From: Ottowia flava
GTDB lineage: Bacteria > Pseudomonadota > Gammaproteobacteria > Burkholderiales > Burkholderiaceae_C
Assembly (NCBI RefSeq): GCF_008017535.1
Contig: NZ_VRUA01000001.1
Coordinates: 1-64,000 of the forward strand
DNA: 64,000 nt
Direction: 5' to 3'
Shown here: piece by piece, positions 38,413-48,169 of the stretch
How positions within the stretch are numbered: position 1 is the first letter of the stretch
How the letters are laid out: each line of letters opens with the position of its first letter
The notes under the pieces: generated by a model
What the model was told of the DNA's origin: nothing
Seen by the model: the letters and a program-made list of their open reading frames with translations, nothing else
Databases searched by the model: none
Made by a program: the position numbers and the translations under genes

Positions 38413-38886
38413 TCACACCCAACGCCGCACACGCTCCGCATAGCGGGTGAAATGCTCGCCAAAGCGTTCGCGCAAGATGCGTTCTTCCGGCTGGATCTGC
38501 AGCGCGTTCAGCACCCACACGAACAACGGCAGCACGACCAGGCTGGCGGCGTTGCCCAGGTAGGCGGCCCAGCCGATGAGCACCATCAGCATGCCCAGGT
38601 ACATGGGGTTGCGGGTGATGGCGAAGACGCCGGTTTGCACCAGGGTGCTGGCGCGCTGGGGCGCGAGCGGGTTGATGGTGGTGCGGGCGCGGCGGAATTC
38701 GACGACGCCGGCCAGCGCGATGCAGCCGCCGGCCAGCGCCAGGCCAATGGCGGCGCCCACACCGAACGGGTAGGCGCCCGTGGGCCACAGCTGGGCGGCC
38801 GGAAACGTGCGCGCCAGCCACCACATGAGGCCGATGCCGGCCAGGTCGATGACGGGCGGGGGGATGCGGTGTTCGAGCCAGCGCAT
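38413..38886 (-). CDS. Isoprenylcysteine carboxyl methyltransferase (ICMT/PEMT-like) family membrane protein
   Basis: 157 residues, four predicted membrane helices. The C-terminal half has the family signature TGVFAITRNPMYLG and then EERILRERFGEHFTRYAERVRRW, which binds SAM at the membrane surface. Bacterial members methylate small lipid-like or unknown substrates; no prenylated target is known. ATG at 38886. No operon partner: 340 empty bases separate it from the next gene. Confidence 0.85.
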   Translation of the reverse strand: MRWLEHRIPPPVIDLAGIGLMWWLARTFPAAQLWPTGAYPFGVGAAIGLALAGGCIALAGVVEFRRARTTINPLAPQRASTLVQTGVFAITRNPMYLGMLMVLIGWAAYLGNAASLVVLPLFVWVLNALQIQPEERILRERFGEHFTRYAERVRRWV

Positions 38887-39226
38887 GGGAATTCAGGCCT
38901 TGTGGGGAAGGCACCGCTGCGGCGGTGCGATGGGCGAAGGCGCGGCAGACGGGTCTGCGCGTGGGCATGGCGCGTGCTGCGCGCACTGTGCCGGGAAGTC
39001 GTGCGCAGGTGCCGAGGCGCCGTTCGCAGATGCCACCAAAGCCCTGCCCTGCGCCCGCCCACGGCTGGCGGCGCGGCTCGCGCACGCGCTCGCCTTGTAT
39101 GTCCACGATGTGCCGTACGCCCGATGAAAAGCGCCGCGGCCCACCAACGGCCCGCCAAGGCGGGTGATGGTGAGGCGCGGCGCGGGCATGGACTGCTCCT
39201 GAAAAAGAAGCTGGCTGCGCAGGCGC
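38887..39226. other. Gap between the ICMT-like and DUF349 genes
   Basis: 340 bases of uniformly GC-rich sequence. I see no gene, hairpin with T-run or repeat in it. Confidence 0.55.
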
Positions 39227-42200
39227 TTACTTGCGCATCAGCACTTTCAGTGCGTTTTGCAGGCGGCGGGCGGTGGCTTCATCGTGCGGTGTGGCCAGGA
39301 CTTTGCCGGTGTCGGCGGCCCAGGTGTCGGCGGGCGACGGGTCGTTGCGGCGGGTCAGCAGTTGCAGCTGCAGCGCGCGGCGGGCGTCCAGGTGCTCGGC
39401 GGGCGTGGGCACGTCGGCGGCCATTTCCAGGCGCAGCAGGGCTTCGGGCGCGCTGCCTTGCGGCGCGGCCTGCACGGCCTGCACCCAGGCGGTGCGGGTG
39501 CTGCCGCTGACGCCCTTGCCCAGCTCTTGCGCGCTGGGCAGTTTGTCGGCCTGGCGGTCGGCCCAGGCGCCCATGAGTTGCGTCAGCGTTTCGCCGTGCG
39601 CTTGCGCGGCCAGTTTGCGCAACTGGGCCTGGGCGTGTTCGACGGCGTCGCGCTGGGCGCGGAAGGCGGCGTCGCCCAGGCGCGGGCCGCGGTCTTCGCG
39701 CGGCCCGCGGTCGCCGAAGCGGCCACCACCGTCGCGGCGGTCACCAAAACGGCCGCCTCGGTCGCCACCAGGGCCACCGCGGTTGTCGCGCCCACCGGGG
39801 CCACCGCGGCCGTCGCGGCGGTCACCGAACTTGCCGCCACGGCCCGCGGGGGCGGGCTCGGCGCGCTTGGCGCCAGGGCGGTCGTCGCCGCGCATGGCGA
39901 TGACGGGTTTGGGTGGCGCCTTGGGCGGTGCGGCGGGGGCCGGCGTTTCAGCCGCGGGCGCGTCGGTGGCTTCGCCTTCGGCGGCCGGGGCGGCATCCGC
40001 TGCGTTTTCTGTAGCTGGTTGCGCAGATTCCGCGCCGGTTTCAGGCGCTTTTTCTTCCGAGGCGGCGGGTGCTGGTGCGGCAGCAGCGGGTGCGGCGGCC
40101 GGTGCCGGCTGGGCGCGCGTGGCGGCTTCCAGCGCAGCCATGGCGGCGCGGATGCGGGCGGCATCGCCACTGGCGTTGGCTTCTTCCAGCGCCTTGGCGG
40201 CGTCGAGCACGGCGCGGTCGTGCGCGCTCATGGCGGCGGCGTGCTTTTCGCGGTCAACGGTCTTGCGGTTGAAGGCGTCGTCGATCGGCTTGCGGAAGGC
40301 GTCCCACAGCTTTTGTTCGTGCTTGCGGTCCAGCGGCACGGCCTGCGCTTCGGCCTGCCAGCGCTGCTGCAGCGACTTGACGGCGTCGATGCGCAGCTGC
40401 GGCGCGGCGCCCAGCTCTTCGGCCTCGGCGATTAGGCCCTGGCGGCGCGCGGTGCTGTGCTTTTGCGCGGTTTCCAGCGGCGCGGCGGCGGCGTGGATGG
40501 CTTCCTTCCACTTGCCCTGCAGTTCGCCAAAAGCCTTTTCGCTCAGGTGGCCGGCGTTGCGCCAACGGTCGGAGAACTGGTGGATCTGGCGGTTGAAGGC
40601 CTTCCAGTCGGTGCCCTCGCCCGCACCGGCGTGCGCGGCGCCGAAGGCCTTGACCTCGTCGATCAGTGCCATGCGCTGCGACTTGTGTTCGGCCGCTTCG
40701 GCGCGGACCTTGGTCAGCCATTCGTCGACGTGCTTGTGCGCGGCGTTGATGGCGCGGTCAAAACGCTTCCACAGGCCGTGGTTGGGCGCGCCGCCCTGGT
40801 CGGCGGCCTTCCATTCGTCGCGCAGCTTGCGGATGGTGTCCTGCAGCTTGCGACCGCCCATGGCGGGCACGAGTTCGTAGCCGGGCTCCAGCGCTTCGGC
40901 GGCGGGCGCGGCCTTGGGCGCGGCGGCGGCCGCGTCTTCGGCGGCGCCGGCCTGTTCGGTGGCCGTGGTGGCGGCGTTGGCTTCGGCGTTCTGCGCGTTG
41001 GCGCTGGCGTCGGCGGGCGCGTTCACTTGATGGGCGGCGGCCTGCGCGTCTTCCATCGCACCGGCTTCTTCGGTGGCGCGGGTGGCGGCGTTGGCCTCGG
41101 CGCTGGCGGCGGCCGAATCGGCGGCCGGTTCAGCGGGTTTTCCGGCGTCAGCGCTAGAACCGTCTGCGCCGGCAGCTGCGTTTTCTGTAGCAGCGGCGGC
41201 TTCGGCTTGGCCGGCGGCTTCGGTCGCCGTGGTGGCGGTGTTGGCCTCGGCGCTGGCAGCGGCGGACGTGGCTTGCGCGTCCTGCGCGGCGCCGGCTTGC
41301 TCGGTCGCGGTGGTGGCTTCGTTGGCCTGGGCGCTGGCGTCGGCGGCGCCCTTGATCTTGCGCTTGACCATCAGCGCCTCGGCCTTGGCGACCAGCTGTT
41401 CGCGCACCTTGTCGGCGCTCCAGCGCTGCCAGCCTTCCAGCTCGCCCGCGGACACCAGCGTGGCGTGCACGCGCGCTTCGAGCGCGTCGTCGATCAGGCG
41501 GCCATGCGCCTTGAGCGACTGGCGCAGCGCCTGCGTGGCGCTGTGCATGTTCTTGGTGTGGCCGGCGGTGACGGCCTGCTCCAGCAGCTTGACGCCGGCT
41601 TCAACGGCCTTTTGCGCGGCGTTGCGCTGCTCGGGGTCGACGCGCGGCTTGGCGGCGGGTTTGGCGGCGTCTTCGGTGCCAGCGGCGGCGACGGGCGCTT
41701 CACCGCGCGCGGCGCGCAGCTCGTCGGCCCACACCGGTACGGGCGGCAGCGGCGCGGCCTTGTCGGTAGCCGCCGCGGTGGCCTGCGCCAGCGCGGCGAC
41801 GAAGGCGTCGCGCACGGCCGTCAGTTGGGCCTGCGCGGCTTCGAGTTGCGGCGGGTAGCGCACGTCCACGCTCAACCACTGCGGGTCGGCCAGCAGCAGG
41901 CGCGCGTGGCTGCGCCACTGTTCGACGTCGGTGGCGAGACCGGCTTGCTGCGCCTGCGCGTCGGCCAGCGGCTTGGTGGACAGCAGCTCGATGCGCTGCG
42001 CCAGCATGACGGCGGCTTCGCGCTGCACCATCACGCGCTGCTGCAGGTCTTCGACCTTCTTGACGCGGTCGACCAGCTGCGCGCGCAGGCTGGCCAGCGG
42101 CTCGCGCGACAGCGGCGCGCCGGCCTTGGCGGCGTCGCGCTGCCAGGCCAGGGAGTCGGCGATGTTCAGGCGCGCGGCCTGCAGCAGGGCCTGGGCCTTG

Positions 42201-42502
42201 GCTTCCCATTCGGCGGCGACCGCCTCCTGGCCCTTGGCGCGGCGCAGCTCTTCGAGCTTTTCACGCAAGGCCTTGGCCGCGCCTTTGTCCTTGGACGACA
42301 GTTCCTTGTAGACCTCTTGCATCTGGTCGGGCGTGGGGTCGCTGGCCAGCCAATCGCGTACGCGCTGGGCGCGTTCGCCCGAAGTGGCGGCGGAAAACAC
42401 GCCGCCCGTCATGGCGTCGAGCGGGTGCGCTTCAACGGCCTTGGGCGCGGGTGCGGCGGCCTCGGGCTGGGGGTCTTTGGGTTCGCGAGAGAAGGGAAAC
42501 AT
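39227..42502 (-). CDS. DUF349 domain-containing protein with repeat linker and RGG-like tail region
   Basis: 1091 residues. Helical DUF349-type coiled-coil domains lie in the N-terminal 370 residues and again around 540-740 (KLRDEWKAADQGG, WKAFNRQIHQFSDRWRNAG). They are separated by a low-complexity linker (about 385-530) with four degenerate copies of a unit like ANAATTATEQAGAAEDAQA. A second disordered part (about 780-950) ends in RGG-type repeats (FGDRRDGRGG, GGRFGDRGPR), which suggests nucleic-acid contact. Two dispersed-element copies code parts of the disordered regions. DUF349 proteins have no settled function. Alone, on the minus strand, downstream of the DUF748 gene. Confidence 0.8.
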   Translation of the reverse strand: MFPFSREPKDPQPEAAAPAPKAVEAHPLDAMTGGVFSAATSGERAQRVRDWLASDPTPDQMQEVYKELSSKDKGAAKALREKLEELRRAKGQEAVAAEWEAKAQALLQAARLNIADSLAWQRDAAKAGAPLSREPLASLRAQLVDRVKKVEDLQQRVMVQREAAVMLAQRIELLSTKPLADAQAQQAGLATDVEQWRSHARLLLADPQWLSVDVRYPPQLEAAQAQLTAVRDAFVAALAQATAAATDKAAPLPPVPVWADELRAARGEAPVAAAGTEDAAKPAAKPRVDPEQRNAAQKAVEAGVKLLEQAVTAGHTKNMHSATQALRQSLKAHGRLIDDALEARVHATLVSAGELEGWQRWSADKVREQLVAKAEALMVKRKIKGAADASAQANEATTATEQAGAAQDAQATSAAASAEANTATTATEAAGQAEAAAATENAAAGADGSSADAGKPAEPAADSAAASAEANAATRATEEAGAMEDAQAAAHQVNAPADASANAQNAEANAATTATEQAGAAEDAAAAAPKAAPAAEALEPGYELVPAMGGRKLQDTIRKLRDEWKAADQGGAPNHGLWKRFDRAINAAHKHVDEWLTKVRAEAAEHKSQRMALIDEVKAFGAAHAGAGEGTDWKAFNRQIHQFSDRWRNAGHLSEKAFGELQGKWKEAIHAAAAPLETAQKHSTARRQGLIAEAEELGAAPQLRIDAVKSLQQRWQAEAQAVPLDRKHEQKLWDAFRKPIDDAFNRKTVDREKHAAAMSAHDRAVLDAAKALEEANASGDAARIRAAMAALEAATRAQPAPAAAPAAAAPAPAASEEKAPETGAESAQPATENAADAAPAAEGEATDAPAAETPAPAAPPKAPPKPVIAMRGDDRPGAKRAEPAPAGRGGKFGDRRDGRGGPGGRDNRGGPGGDRGGRFGDRRDGGGRFGDRGPREDRGPRLGDAAFRAQRDAVEHAQAQLRKLAAQAHGETLTQLMGAWADRQADKLPSAQELGKGVSGSTRTAWVQAVQAAPQGSAPEALLRLEMAADVPTPAEHLDARRALQLQLLTRRNDPSPADTWAADTGKVLATPHDEATARRLQNALKVLMRK
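40004..40060 (+). repeat. Dispersed ~60-bp element, copy 13 (inside DUF349 gene)
   Basis: GTTTTCTGTAGCTGGTTGCGC, diverged middle, GGCGCTTTTTCTTCCG. It is antisense to the gene and encodes ESAQPATE in the same frame as the hemD copy. Confidence 0.65.
41128..41188 (-). repeat. Dispersed element, copy 14 (degenerate, inside DUF349 gene)
   Basis: On the minus strand: GCAGCTGCCGGCGCAGACGG, TTCTAGCGCTGACGCCGG. It encodes AGADGSSADAG in the same frame as the pbpC and DUF748 copies. Degenerate, so moderate confidence. Confidence 0.5.
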
Positions 42503-42730
42503 GGCTATGGAATCGATCGTTGGCGCGCGCAGACACGGCGCGCCCGGAACTGGGTATTTTCACCCGGAAATGCTTCAGCCCTGCGGGCGAGGTGTGACCA
42601 CGGCACCGATGGACCCATGCCGGGCCCTTCCCACGGTCATCGGCGGGGCACATCGCGCCGATGACAGAGGCCGATCAGGGCCATCGGCCGGCACGCCGCA
42701 GGGCCGTTGGGCAACCCTGGCGCGGCGCCC

Positions 42731-45700
42731 TCAGCGGGCGCTCAGGTTCAGTTCGGCCCGCGGCGACCAGGCGCTGCGGGTCGCGCCCTCCGCCCCGCTG
42801 GCCGCGCTGGCGGGCGCGTCGGCGGCCGTGGCCTGCTTCGCCGGCTGCGCCCCGCTGCGCGCGGCGCCCAGGAACACGCGGTCGGTCGGCAGCTTGCGCG
42901 CGGCCAGGTAGTCCTTGACGGCGACGCCGCGCTGCGTGGCCAGTTGGCGCATGGCGTCTTCGCCGACCTCGATCTGGGCCATCAGCAGCGCCTCCATCTC
43001 GGCCACCGGGATGTCCTTTTGCAGGCCGATGGCGTTGCGCGGCTTGCCCGGCAGGTCGGCGCGGCGGTACAGGCGGCGCAGCAGCTGCGGGTATTCGGCG
43101 TCGGTCACCGTCACCGCGGCCGCGGCGCCCGAGGCGGCGCCCGCTGGCGCACTCGCGCCCGTCGCGGGGGCCGCAGCCGCTACAGATTCCGAAGCTGCCT
43201 GCGCTGGTGTGGCGCTGGCTGCACCCTGATTCGCCCGTTTTTCCGCGGCGACCAGGGTCTTCAGCCGTTCGCGCTTGTAGCCTTCGCGCTCGGCCGCCAG
43301 GCTGGAGGTGCCGACCACCGTCAGCTTCAGCGTCGGCCGGTCGGTCAGCGCCTTGGCGACCTTGTCGAGCTGCTCGCGCGCCTTGGCGTTCAGCTGCGCA
43401 CTGCCGGGCGCGAAGGCCACGTTCGACATGTCGTCGCCCGGCCCGCCGCCGAGCGCGCGAGCCAGCAGCGTGAACGGCGCGGTGATGGCCTTGCCGATGA
43501 TGTTGATGATGGCCTTGACGATGATCGGCCCGACCGAGAACTGCGGGTCGTTCAGCGAGCCGCTGATCGGCAAGTCCAGATCGATCACGCCCTTGCTGTC
43601 GGCCAGCAGCGCCGTGGCCAGCTTGACCGGCAGGCTGGCGGGCGCCCCGGCGACGGCTTCGCCGAATTCCAGCTGGTTCAGCACCAGCTTGTTGGTGGCC
43701 GTGAGGCGCCCGTCGGGCTCGACCTTGTAGGCCACGTCCATGCTGAGCTTGCCGCGCTCGATGCCGTGGCCGGCGTACTTGACCGAATACGGCGACAGCG
43801 GCGGCAGCTCCAGATCGCTGACCTTGGCCTGGATGTCCAGCGCCAGCGGCTTGGCCAGCGGGTTGAGCTTGCCGCGGATGTCCAGGCCGGCGGTGCCTTC
43901 AGCGCGGCCGGTCAGCTCCAGATCGGCCATCTGCGGTGCGCCACCCGGAGGCACCGAACTGAAGGCGCTGAGCGAGCCGTTCAGCTCGGTCAAATCGGCC
44001 GAATAGTTGGGCCGGATGAAGCGGTCGGAGAAGAACACCTTGCCGTTGCTCAGCTTCACCGGGCCAAAGCGGATGACCGGCGCGTTCGGATCAACCTGTT
44101 GAACGATTGGGGCTGCGACCGTCGCTGGACCTGCGGCGGCAGCTACAGAACCTGTAGCGTCACCGCTGTTCTCGCCGGCCGCGGGCTGGCCGACGGCGGC
44201 ACTGCGCGTGGCCACTGGCGCGGCAGCGGCGGTGACCGTGGCGTCGCCGTCCTTGGACTTGACCAGATCCTGCAGGTTGATGCGGCCATTGGGGTGGATC
44301 AGCAGGCGGGCGTAGAAGTCGGACAGCTGCGTGTCCTTCACGTCGACCTGAAGCGGCTTGCCGGGATCCAGCTGCACGTCCACGCCGCCCAGGCGCAGTT
44401 GCTTCCAGCTGAGCAGTTCTTCGCCCAGGCCGCCGGCGCGGTCGGCCCCGGCGCCGGGTGCCAGCGGGGCTTGCGATCCGCCCGAGGCGCGCGCCACGGC
44501 GCTTGCCTGATCACCGCGGGCCGCCGCCGGGCGCGCCGGACCGGTGGCCGTGGTGGTGCGGCTGCCGCCCAGGTTGCGGTGCGTGGTCGATGCCGGCGCG
44601 CCGGGCGCGGGCGGTGCGTCGGCACCGCCGCTGGCGGCGCTGCCGGGCCGGCTGTGGGTGCGCAGCTCTTCCACCAGCGCGTCGCCAGTGACGCGGGCGC
44701 GCGGGCCCTGCGCGGTCTGCGTGAAGTCGACCTTGCCCTTGAAGCTGGTGTCGGCGCGCAGGATGTCGATGTTCAGCGCCTCGCCAAAGTACGGCTCGAA
44801 GGCGTGCACCGGCAGGCGCACCGCGTCGACCTGCCCCTGCGCGCTGAGCGCGGGCAGCACACCGACCTGGCCGCGCCAGGACAGGCGCCCGGGGTCGGAC
44901 CGGCCCGCACCCAGGCGGGTGACCAGGGCCACCTGCATCGGCTGGGCGGCGTTCAGGTCGATCTGCTTGGCCGTCAGGTGCAGTTGGGTCAGCTCGGCGC
45001 GCACCGGCTCGGCCATGGCCAGGTCCTGCCAGCCGACGTTGCCGTCGTCCACCGCGAGTTCGGCGACCTGCACCTTCCAGGGAAAGTCGGTCTTGGGGCC
45101 CTTGCTGGCCGCGGCGGGCGACTTGGCAGCGGGCTTGCCCTTGTCCGCGGCCGGCTCGCCTGCGGGTTGGCGCAACCAGCGCTCGAACATCAGGCGCTGC
45201 TCGGCGTCGCGCGCCACGTCGATCTGCGGCTTTTGCAGCGCGACCTTGCCGACGGTGACGGCGCGGCTGCGCAGGTCGACTAGCACCTGGTCCAGCGCCA
45301 ATTCGTCCACGCTGCCCAGCACGCCCGGAGCGCGGGCACGGCTGCGGGCACCGCGCGCCGGCGCGGCGGGCGCCGTGGCGCCGCTCTCGTCGGTCAGCAG
45401 CAGGTGGCTGAGCACCAGGCGATCGGCGGCGACCTTGAGCTCAGGCGGCAGGTCGACGGCCTTGGGCGGCGCCCATTGCAGGCCGACGTGGGCGTCGAGG
45501 TTGCCGGTCAGCTGCGGCACCAGGTGCGGCGCCAGGTAGGGCGCGGCCAGCGCCAGCGGCAGCGCGGCGATGCGGGCGTTGACCTCGGCGCCTTGCAGGC
45601 TGGCCGTACCCTGGAATTCCAGCGAAGGCACGGCGCCCAGGGCCGAGGCGTGCACGGTGGACACCGGCGCCGAGGCCGCGCCTGCGGGCGCTGCGGCGGT

Positions 45701-47404
45701 CTGGAGATGTGGTGGGGTGTCGGCTTTGGCGCCAGCCTTGGGTTGGGCGCCGGCCTTCGCGTCGTCGGTCTTGGCAACCGCCTTGCCGCCGGCTTTGGCG
45801 GCCTTCGCGTCCGCCTTGGCGGCGGCTTTGGTGGCCGGCTTGGCGGTCGCTGGCGCGGGCAAGGCCTTGGTCAGCCCTTCGGTGCCGACCAGCGCGGCCG
45901 AGCCGTTGAAGGCCACGGCCTGTGCCATCGGCCAGGCGATGCGCTGGGCGGCCAGCTCGACCTCGTTCAGGCGCACGGTGGCGGCGGCGCTGGTGTCGCT
46001 CAGCGTGGTGTCGTCGGTCACATCGACCGTGCCGCCGTGCACGGCCAGTTCGTCGACCTGCACCTTCCAGACCGGGGCCGCCGATTTGGCGCCGGTGGCC
46101 GCAGCCGATGCGCCGGACGCGCGCCGGGCGGCCTCGGACGCGGGCGATGCGGGGGTCAGCACAGAAGCAGACGCCGTTGCGGAGGCGGGCGCGGCCGGCG
46201 GCGCTGCGCTGGCGGCGCTGACCGGCGATTTGGCATCCAATGTGCCTTCAGCCCTACTGCCATCTGCGCGGGCAGCTACTGTTTGAGGAGTTTTTGCTGC
46301 CGACTCCGACACCAGCAGGTTGATGCGCCCGCCCTTGTCGCGGCGCACGGCGACGTGCGGGTTGGTCAAATCGACCTTGGCCAGGTGGATCTTGCCTTCC
46401 AGCGGCCGCACGTCGGCCAGTTGCACCTTCAGGCCGTCGAAGGCCACGGCGTCGGCGCCCTGCCCGTCCTTGGCCTTCAGACCGCTGACCTCCAGCCCGC
46501 CCAGGACGCGCAAGCTGGGCTGCGGCGTCTGCTCGAAGCCCAGGCGCAGGTCGGCATCCAGCGTGGCCGCTTCCAGCTTGATCGGCAGGCCGGCCGGCAC
46601 GTAGCCCAGGTAGGGCGCCAGATCGAGCTTGCTGAACCGGAAGGCGGCGTCGGTCTGGCGCGAATCGGTGAAGGGCAGCGCCGAGGCGCTGGAGTCGAAC
46701 GCGCTGCCGTTGGCGACAAAGGCCAGCTTGGGCTGCACCTTGATCTCGCGCTGCGACGGCAGGTTGCTGATGAAAGGCACGTTCAGATGCAGATCGCGCA
46801 CCTGGTGCTGGCGCCCGACGGTCTGGTCGTCAAAGTCGATCTGGCCGCCCTGCACCTGGATGTTGTAGAGGGCAAAGCGCGCCGGATCGCCCGGCTCGGC
46901 CGGTTGTGGGCGCGCGGCGAACTTGGCCAGGATGTCGTCGATGTCGTAGTGGCCGTTGCCCAGGTGCTTGAGGCGCAGGACCGGCGCATCGACCTGGATC
47001 GCGTCCATCACCGGCGCCAGGCGGACCAGCGATTCGATGTCGGCGTCCACGTAAGCGCGCTGGATCTGCACCTGCGGCGGGGCGCCCGCAGCGCCGGCCA
47101 CAGCCAGGTTGCGCAGCGTGAGTTCTAGCGTCCAGGGCTTGAAGTCGACCTCGCCAATGGTCACGGCGCGGCCCAGCTGTTCGCTGGCGATCTTCTGCGC
47201 CTGCCATTTCAAAAGCGGCGGCACGGCCAGCCAGCCGACGGCCCACAGGCCGAGCACACCGGTCACCGTCCAGACCGCGCGGCGCGCCCAGCGGTTGGCG
47301 GGAAGGTGGCGCTTCAACCGCCCGCCTACGGGGCGTTGGGGCGGCGCAGTTGGCGGTGCGGCGGAGGGGGTGGACTCGGGGGATTCGCTGGCGCCAGACG
47401 TCAT
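42731..47404 (-). CDS. Large DUF748/AsmA-like envelope protein with OmpA-like C-terminal part
   Basis: 1557 residues. Cytoplasmic basic N-terminus, one membrane helix (about 42-66), then a very long periplasmic part with AsmA-like repeats (EVDFKPWTLELTLRNLAV near 90; ELNGSLSAFSS and GRAEGTAGLDIRGKLNPLAK near 1140-1180; ISGSLNDPQFSVGP near 1280). An OmpA-like segment follows (NVAFAPGSAQLNAKAREQLD near 1325). AsmA-like bridge proteins move lipids across the periplasm; DUF748 members may do the same, which is inference. Several alanine/proline-rich inserts interrupt the fold, and three are built from dispersed-element copies. ATG at 47404. Confidence 0.85.
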   Translation of the reverse strand: MTSGASESPESTPSAAPPTAPPQRPVGGRLKRHLPANRWARRAVWTVTGVLGLWAVGWLAVPPLLKWQAQKIASEQLGRAVTIGEVDFKPWTLELTLRNLAVAGAAGAPPQVQIQRAYVDADIESLVRLAPVMDAIQVDAPVLRLKHLGNGHYDIDDILAKFAARPQPAEPGDPARFALYNIQVQGGQIDFDDQTVGRQHQVRDLHLNVPFISNLPSQREIKVQPKLAFVANGSAFDSSASALPFTDSRQTDAAFRFSKLDLAPYLGYVPAGLPIKLEAATLDADLRLGFEQTPQPSLRVLGGLEVSGLKAKDGQGADAVAFDGLKVQLADVRPLEGKIHLAKVDLTNPHVAVRRDKGGRINLLVSESAAKTPQTVAARADGSRAEGTLDAKSPVSAASAAPPAAPASATASASVLTPASPASEAARRASGASAAATGAKSAAPVWKVQVDELAVHGGTVDVTDDTTLSDTSAAATVRLNEVELAAQRIAWPMAQAVAFNGSAALVGTEGLTKALPAPATAKPATKAAAKADAKAAKAGGKAVAKTDDAKAGAQPKAGAKADTPPHLQTAAAPAGAASAPVSTVHASALGAVPSLEFQGTASLQGAEVNARIAALPLALAAPYLAPHLVPQLTGNLDAHVGLQWAPPKAVDLPPELKVAADRLVLSHLLLTDESGATAPAAPARGARSRARAPGVLGSVDELALDQVLVDLRSRAVTVGKVALQKPQIDVARDAEQRLMFERWLRQPAGEPAADKGKPAAKSPAAASKGPKTDFPWKVQVAELAVDDGNVGWQDLAMAEPVRAELTQLHLTAKQIDLNAAQPMQVALVTRLGAGRSDPGRLSWRGQVGVLPALSAQGQVDAVRLPVHAFEPYFGEALNIDILRADTSFKGKVDFTQTAQGPRARVTGDALVEELRTHSRPGSAASGGADAPPAPGAPASTTHRNLGGSRTTTATGPARPAAARGDQASAVARASGGSQAPLAPGAGADRAGGLGEELLSWKQLRLGGVDVQLDPGKPLQVDVKDTQLSDFYARLLIHPNGRINLQDLVKSKDGDATVTAAAAPVATRSAAVGQPAAGENSGDATGSVAAAAGPATVAAPIVQQVDPNAPVIRFGPVKLSNGKVFFSDRFIRPNYSADLTELNGSLSAFSSVPPGGAPQMADLELTGRAEGTAGLDIRGKLNPLAKPLALDIQAKVSDLELPPLSPYSVKYAGHGIERGKLSMDVAYKVEPDGRLTATNKLVLNQLEFGEAVAGAPASLPVKLATALLADSKGVIDLDLPISGSLNDPQFSVGPIIVKAIINIIGKAITAPFTLLARALGGGPGDDMSNVAFAPGSAQLNAKAREQLDKVAKALTDRPTLKLTVVGTSSLAAEREGYKRERLKTLVAAEKRANQGAASATPAQAASESVAAAAPATGASAPAGAASGAAAAVTVTDAEYPQLLRRLYRRADLPGKPRNAIGLQKDIPVAEMEALLMAQIEVGEDAMRQLATQRGVAVKDYLAARKLPTDRVFLGAARSGAQPAKQATAADAPASAASGAEGATRSAWSPRAELNLSAR
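43182..43245 (+). repeat. Dispersed ~60-bp element, copy 15 (inside DUF748 gene)
   Basis: AGATTCCGAAGCTGCCTGCG, GGCGCTGGCTGC, tail GATTCGCCCGTTTTTC. Antisense to the gene; it encodes TPAQAASE in the same frame as the hemD copy. Confidence 0.65.
44098..44152 (-). repeat. Dispersed element, copy 16 (degenerate, inside DUF748 gene)
   Basis: On the minus strand: TTCTGTAGCTGCCGCCGC, then a diverged middle and ATCGTTCAACAGG. Degenerate; the left half and the end fit best. Confidence 0.4.
46230..46290 (-). repeat. Dispersed ~60-bp element, copy 17 (inside DUF748 gene)
   Basis: On the minus strand: CAAACAGTAGCTGCCCGCGC, AGATGGCAGTAGGGCTG, tail GGCACATTGGATG. Sense to the gene; it encodes ARADGSRAEGT. 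Confidence 0.8.
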
Positions 47405-47592
47405 GAGCGCATTGTCGCCGCAGGGTCAAGCCCTGTTGCCGAACCACGTCAGAACCTGGCAACCCAATGCAACTGGGGCGCACATCTGTGCGGGATATCA
47501 CACGCAGGTGCGCTGCACGCCACACTCCCTCTTCCCCCGCGCAGCGGTTGCGGCTAGCGGCGCCGCGTGAAAACAGGGTGTGCAGAGCGAGG

Positions 47593-47634
47593 AAAGCCCG
47601 GCTTCGAGGCCTGGGGCCTGCCCGCCGGGCTTTC
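47593..47634. terminator. Terminator-like hairpin
   Basis: Ten-base perfect stem AAAGCCCGGC / GCCGGGCTTT with a 21-base loop and only a short T-run (TTTCT). No gene obviously ends here on either strand, so its purpose is unclear. Confidence 0.45.
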
Positions 47635-48015
47635 TAGGCAGTGTGGCAAAAGCGCCGTGATCTGCCGGTTTTCCGCACAGGAAAGCTGGTTGTTTCCAGA
47701 TGCGGGAAGGCAAGGATTGCCTTCAATGGATGGCTGGAGGTGGGCCCATTCTGCTGCATCGTCTGCAACTGACCGGCTCCTGTCAGCCTGATGCCCGAGT
47801 AGCTCGGACGGTCTCACTTTAGAAGCGGATCAGTGCGCACGCCAACGGAAAAATTCAATATGCCGCTTCAGTCAGATTGGGCAACTCAATCGGTTGGTGC
47901 CCGCTCGCTTGCCAACGCCGCGCTGCGGCGCTTGTGGCGGGTAAACCCGTGGTTTCGATGGGCTGGCATCGGGGTTTTTTATGCGTTTTTAGAATTTCAA
48001 CTCCAGTTTTTTAGC

Positions 48016-48044
48016 TTGACCGGCCATATAGAGGATCCTAAAAT
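48016..48044 (+). promoter_or_regulatory. Sigma-70 promoter of the lytic transglycosylase gene
   Basis: TTGACC (48016-48021), 17-base spacer, TAAAAT (48039-48044): five of six matches in each box at ideal spacing, inside an AT-rich block. Predicted transcription start near 48051, which leaves a leader of about 230 bases. Confidence 0.65.
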
Positions 48045-48137
48045 CCACCGATTCCGACCAAATTGGTAGGAGATAGAGATCCTGACTTGCTGCCGATCCC
48101 CGGCAAGCCGTGCGGCCAACGCCCACACGATGCGTCA

Positions 48138-48169
48138 GTGCCTTGGGTCAGCGACCGTCTGACCGGCAC
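48138..48169 (+). other. Leader hairpin upstream of the lytic transglycosylase gene
   Basis: Two stacked stems, GTGCC/GGCAC and GGTCAG/CTGACC, with a 3-base bulge and a 7-base loop. It lies in the untranslated leader and has no T-run, so it is not a terminator. It matches no riboswitch class I could recognise. Confidence 0.5.

Noticed and set aside
42707-45283. 858-codon open frame on the plus strand
   Set aside because: Antisense to the DUF748 gene with biased composition and no motif; the minus-strand frame has a membrane helix and family motifs.
47593-47634. RNase P RNA-like text GAGGAAAGCCCGG
   Set aside because: It is explained by a 10-bp terminator-like hairpin; the other conserved RNase P segments are absent.
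47833-48069. 78-codon frame before the lytic transglycosylase
   Set aside because: Overlaps the near-consensus promoter at 48016-48044, has no ribosome-binding site and resembles no family.
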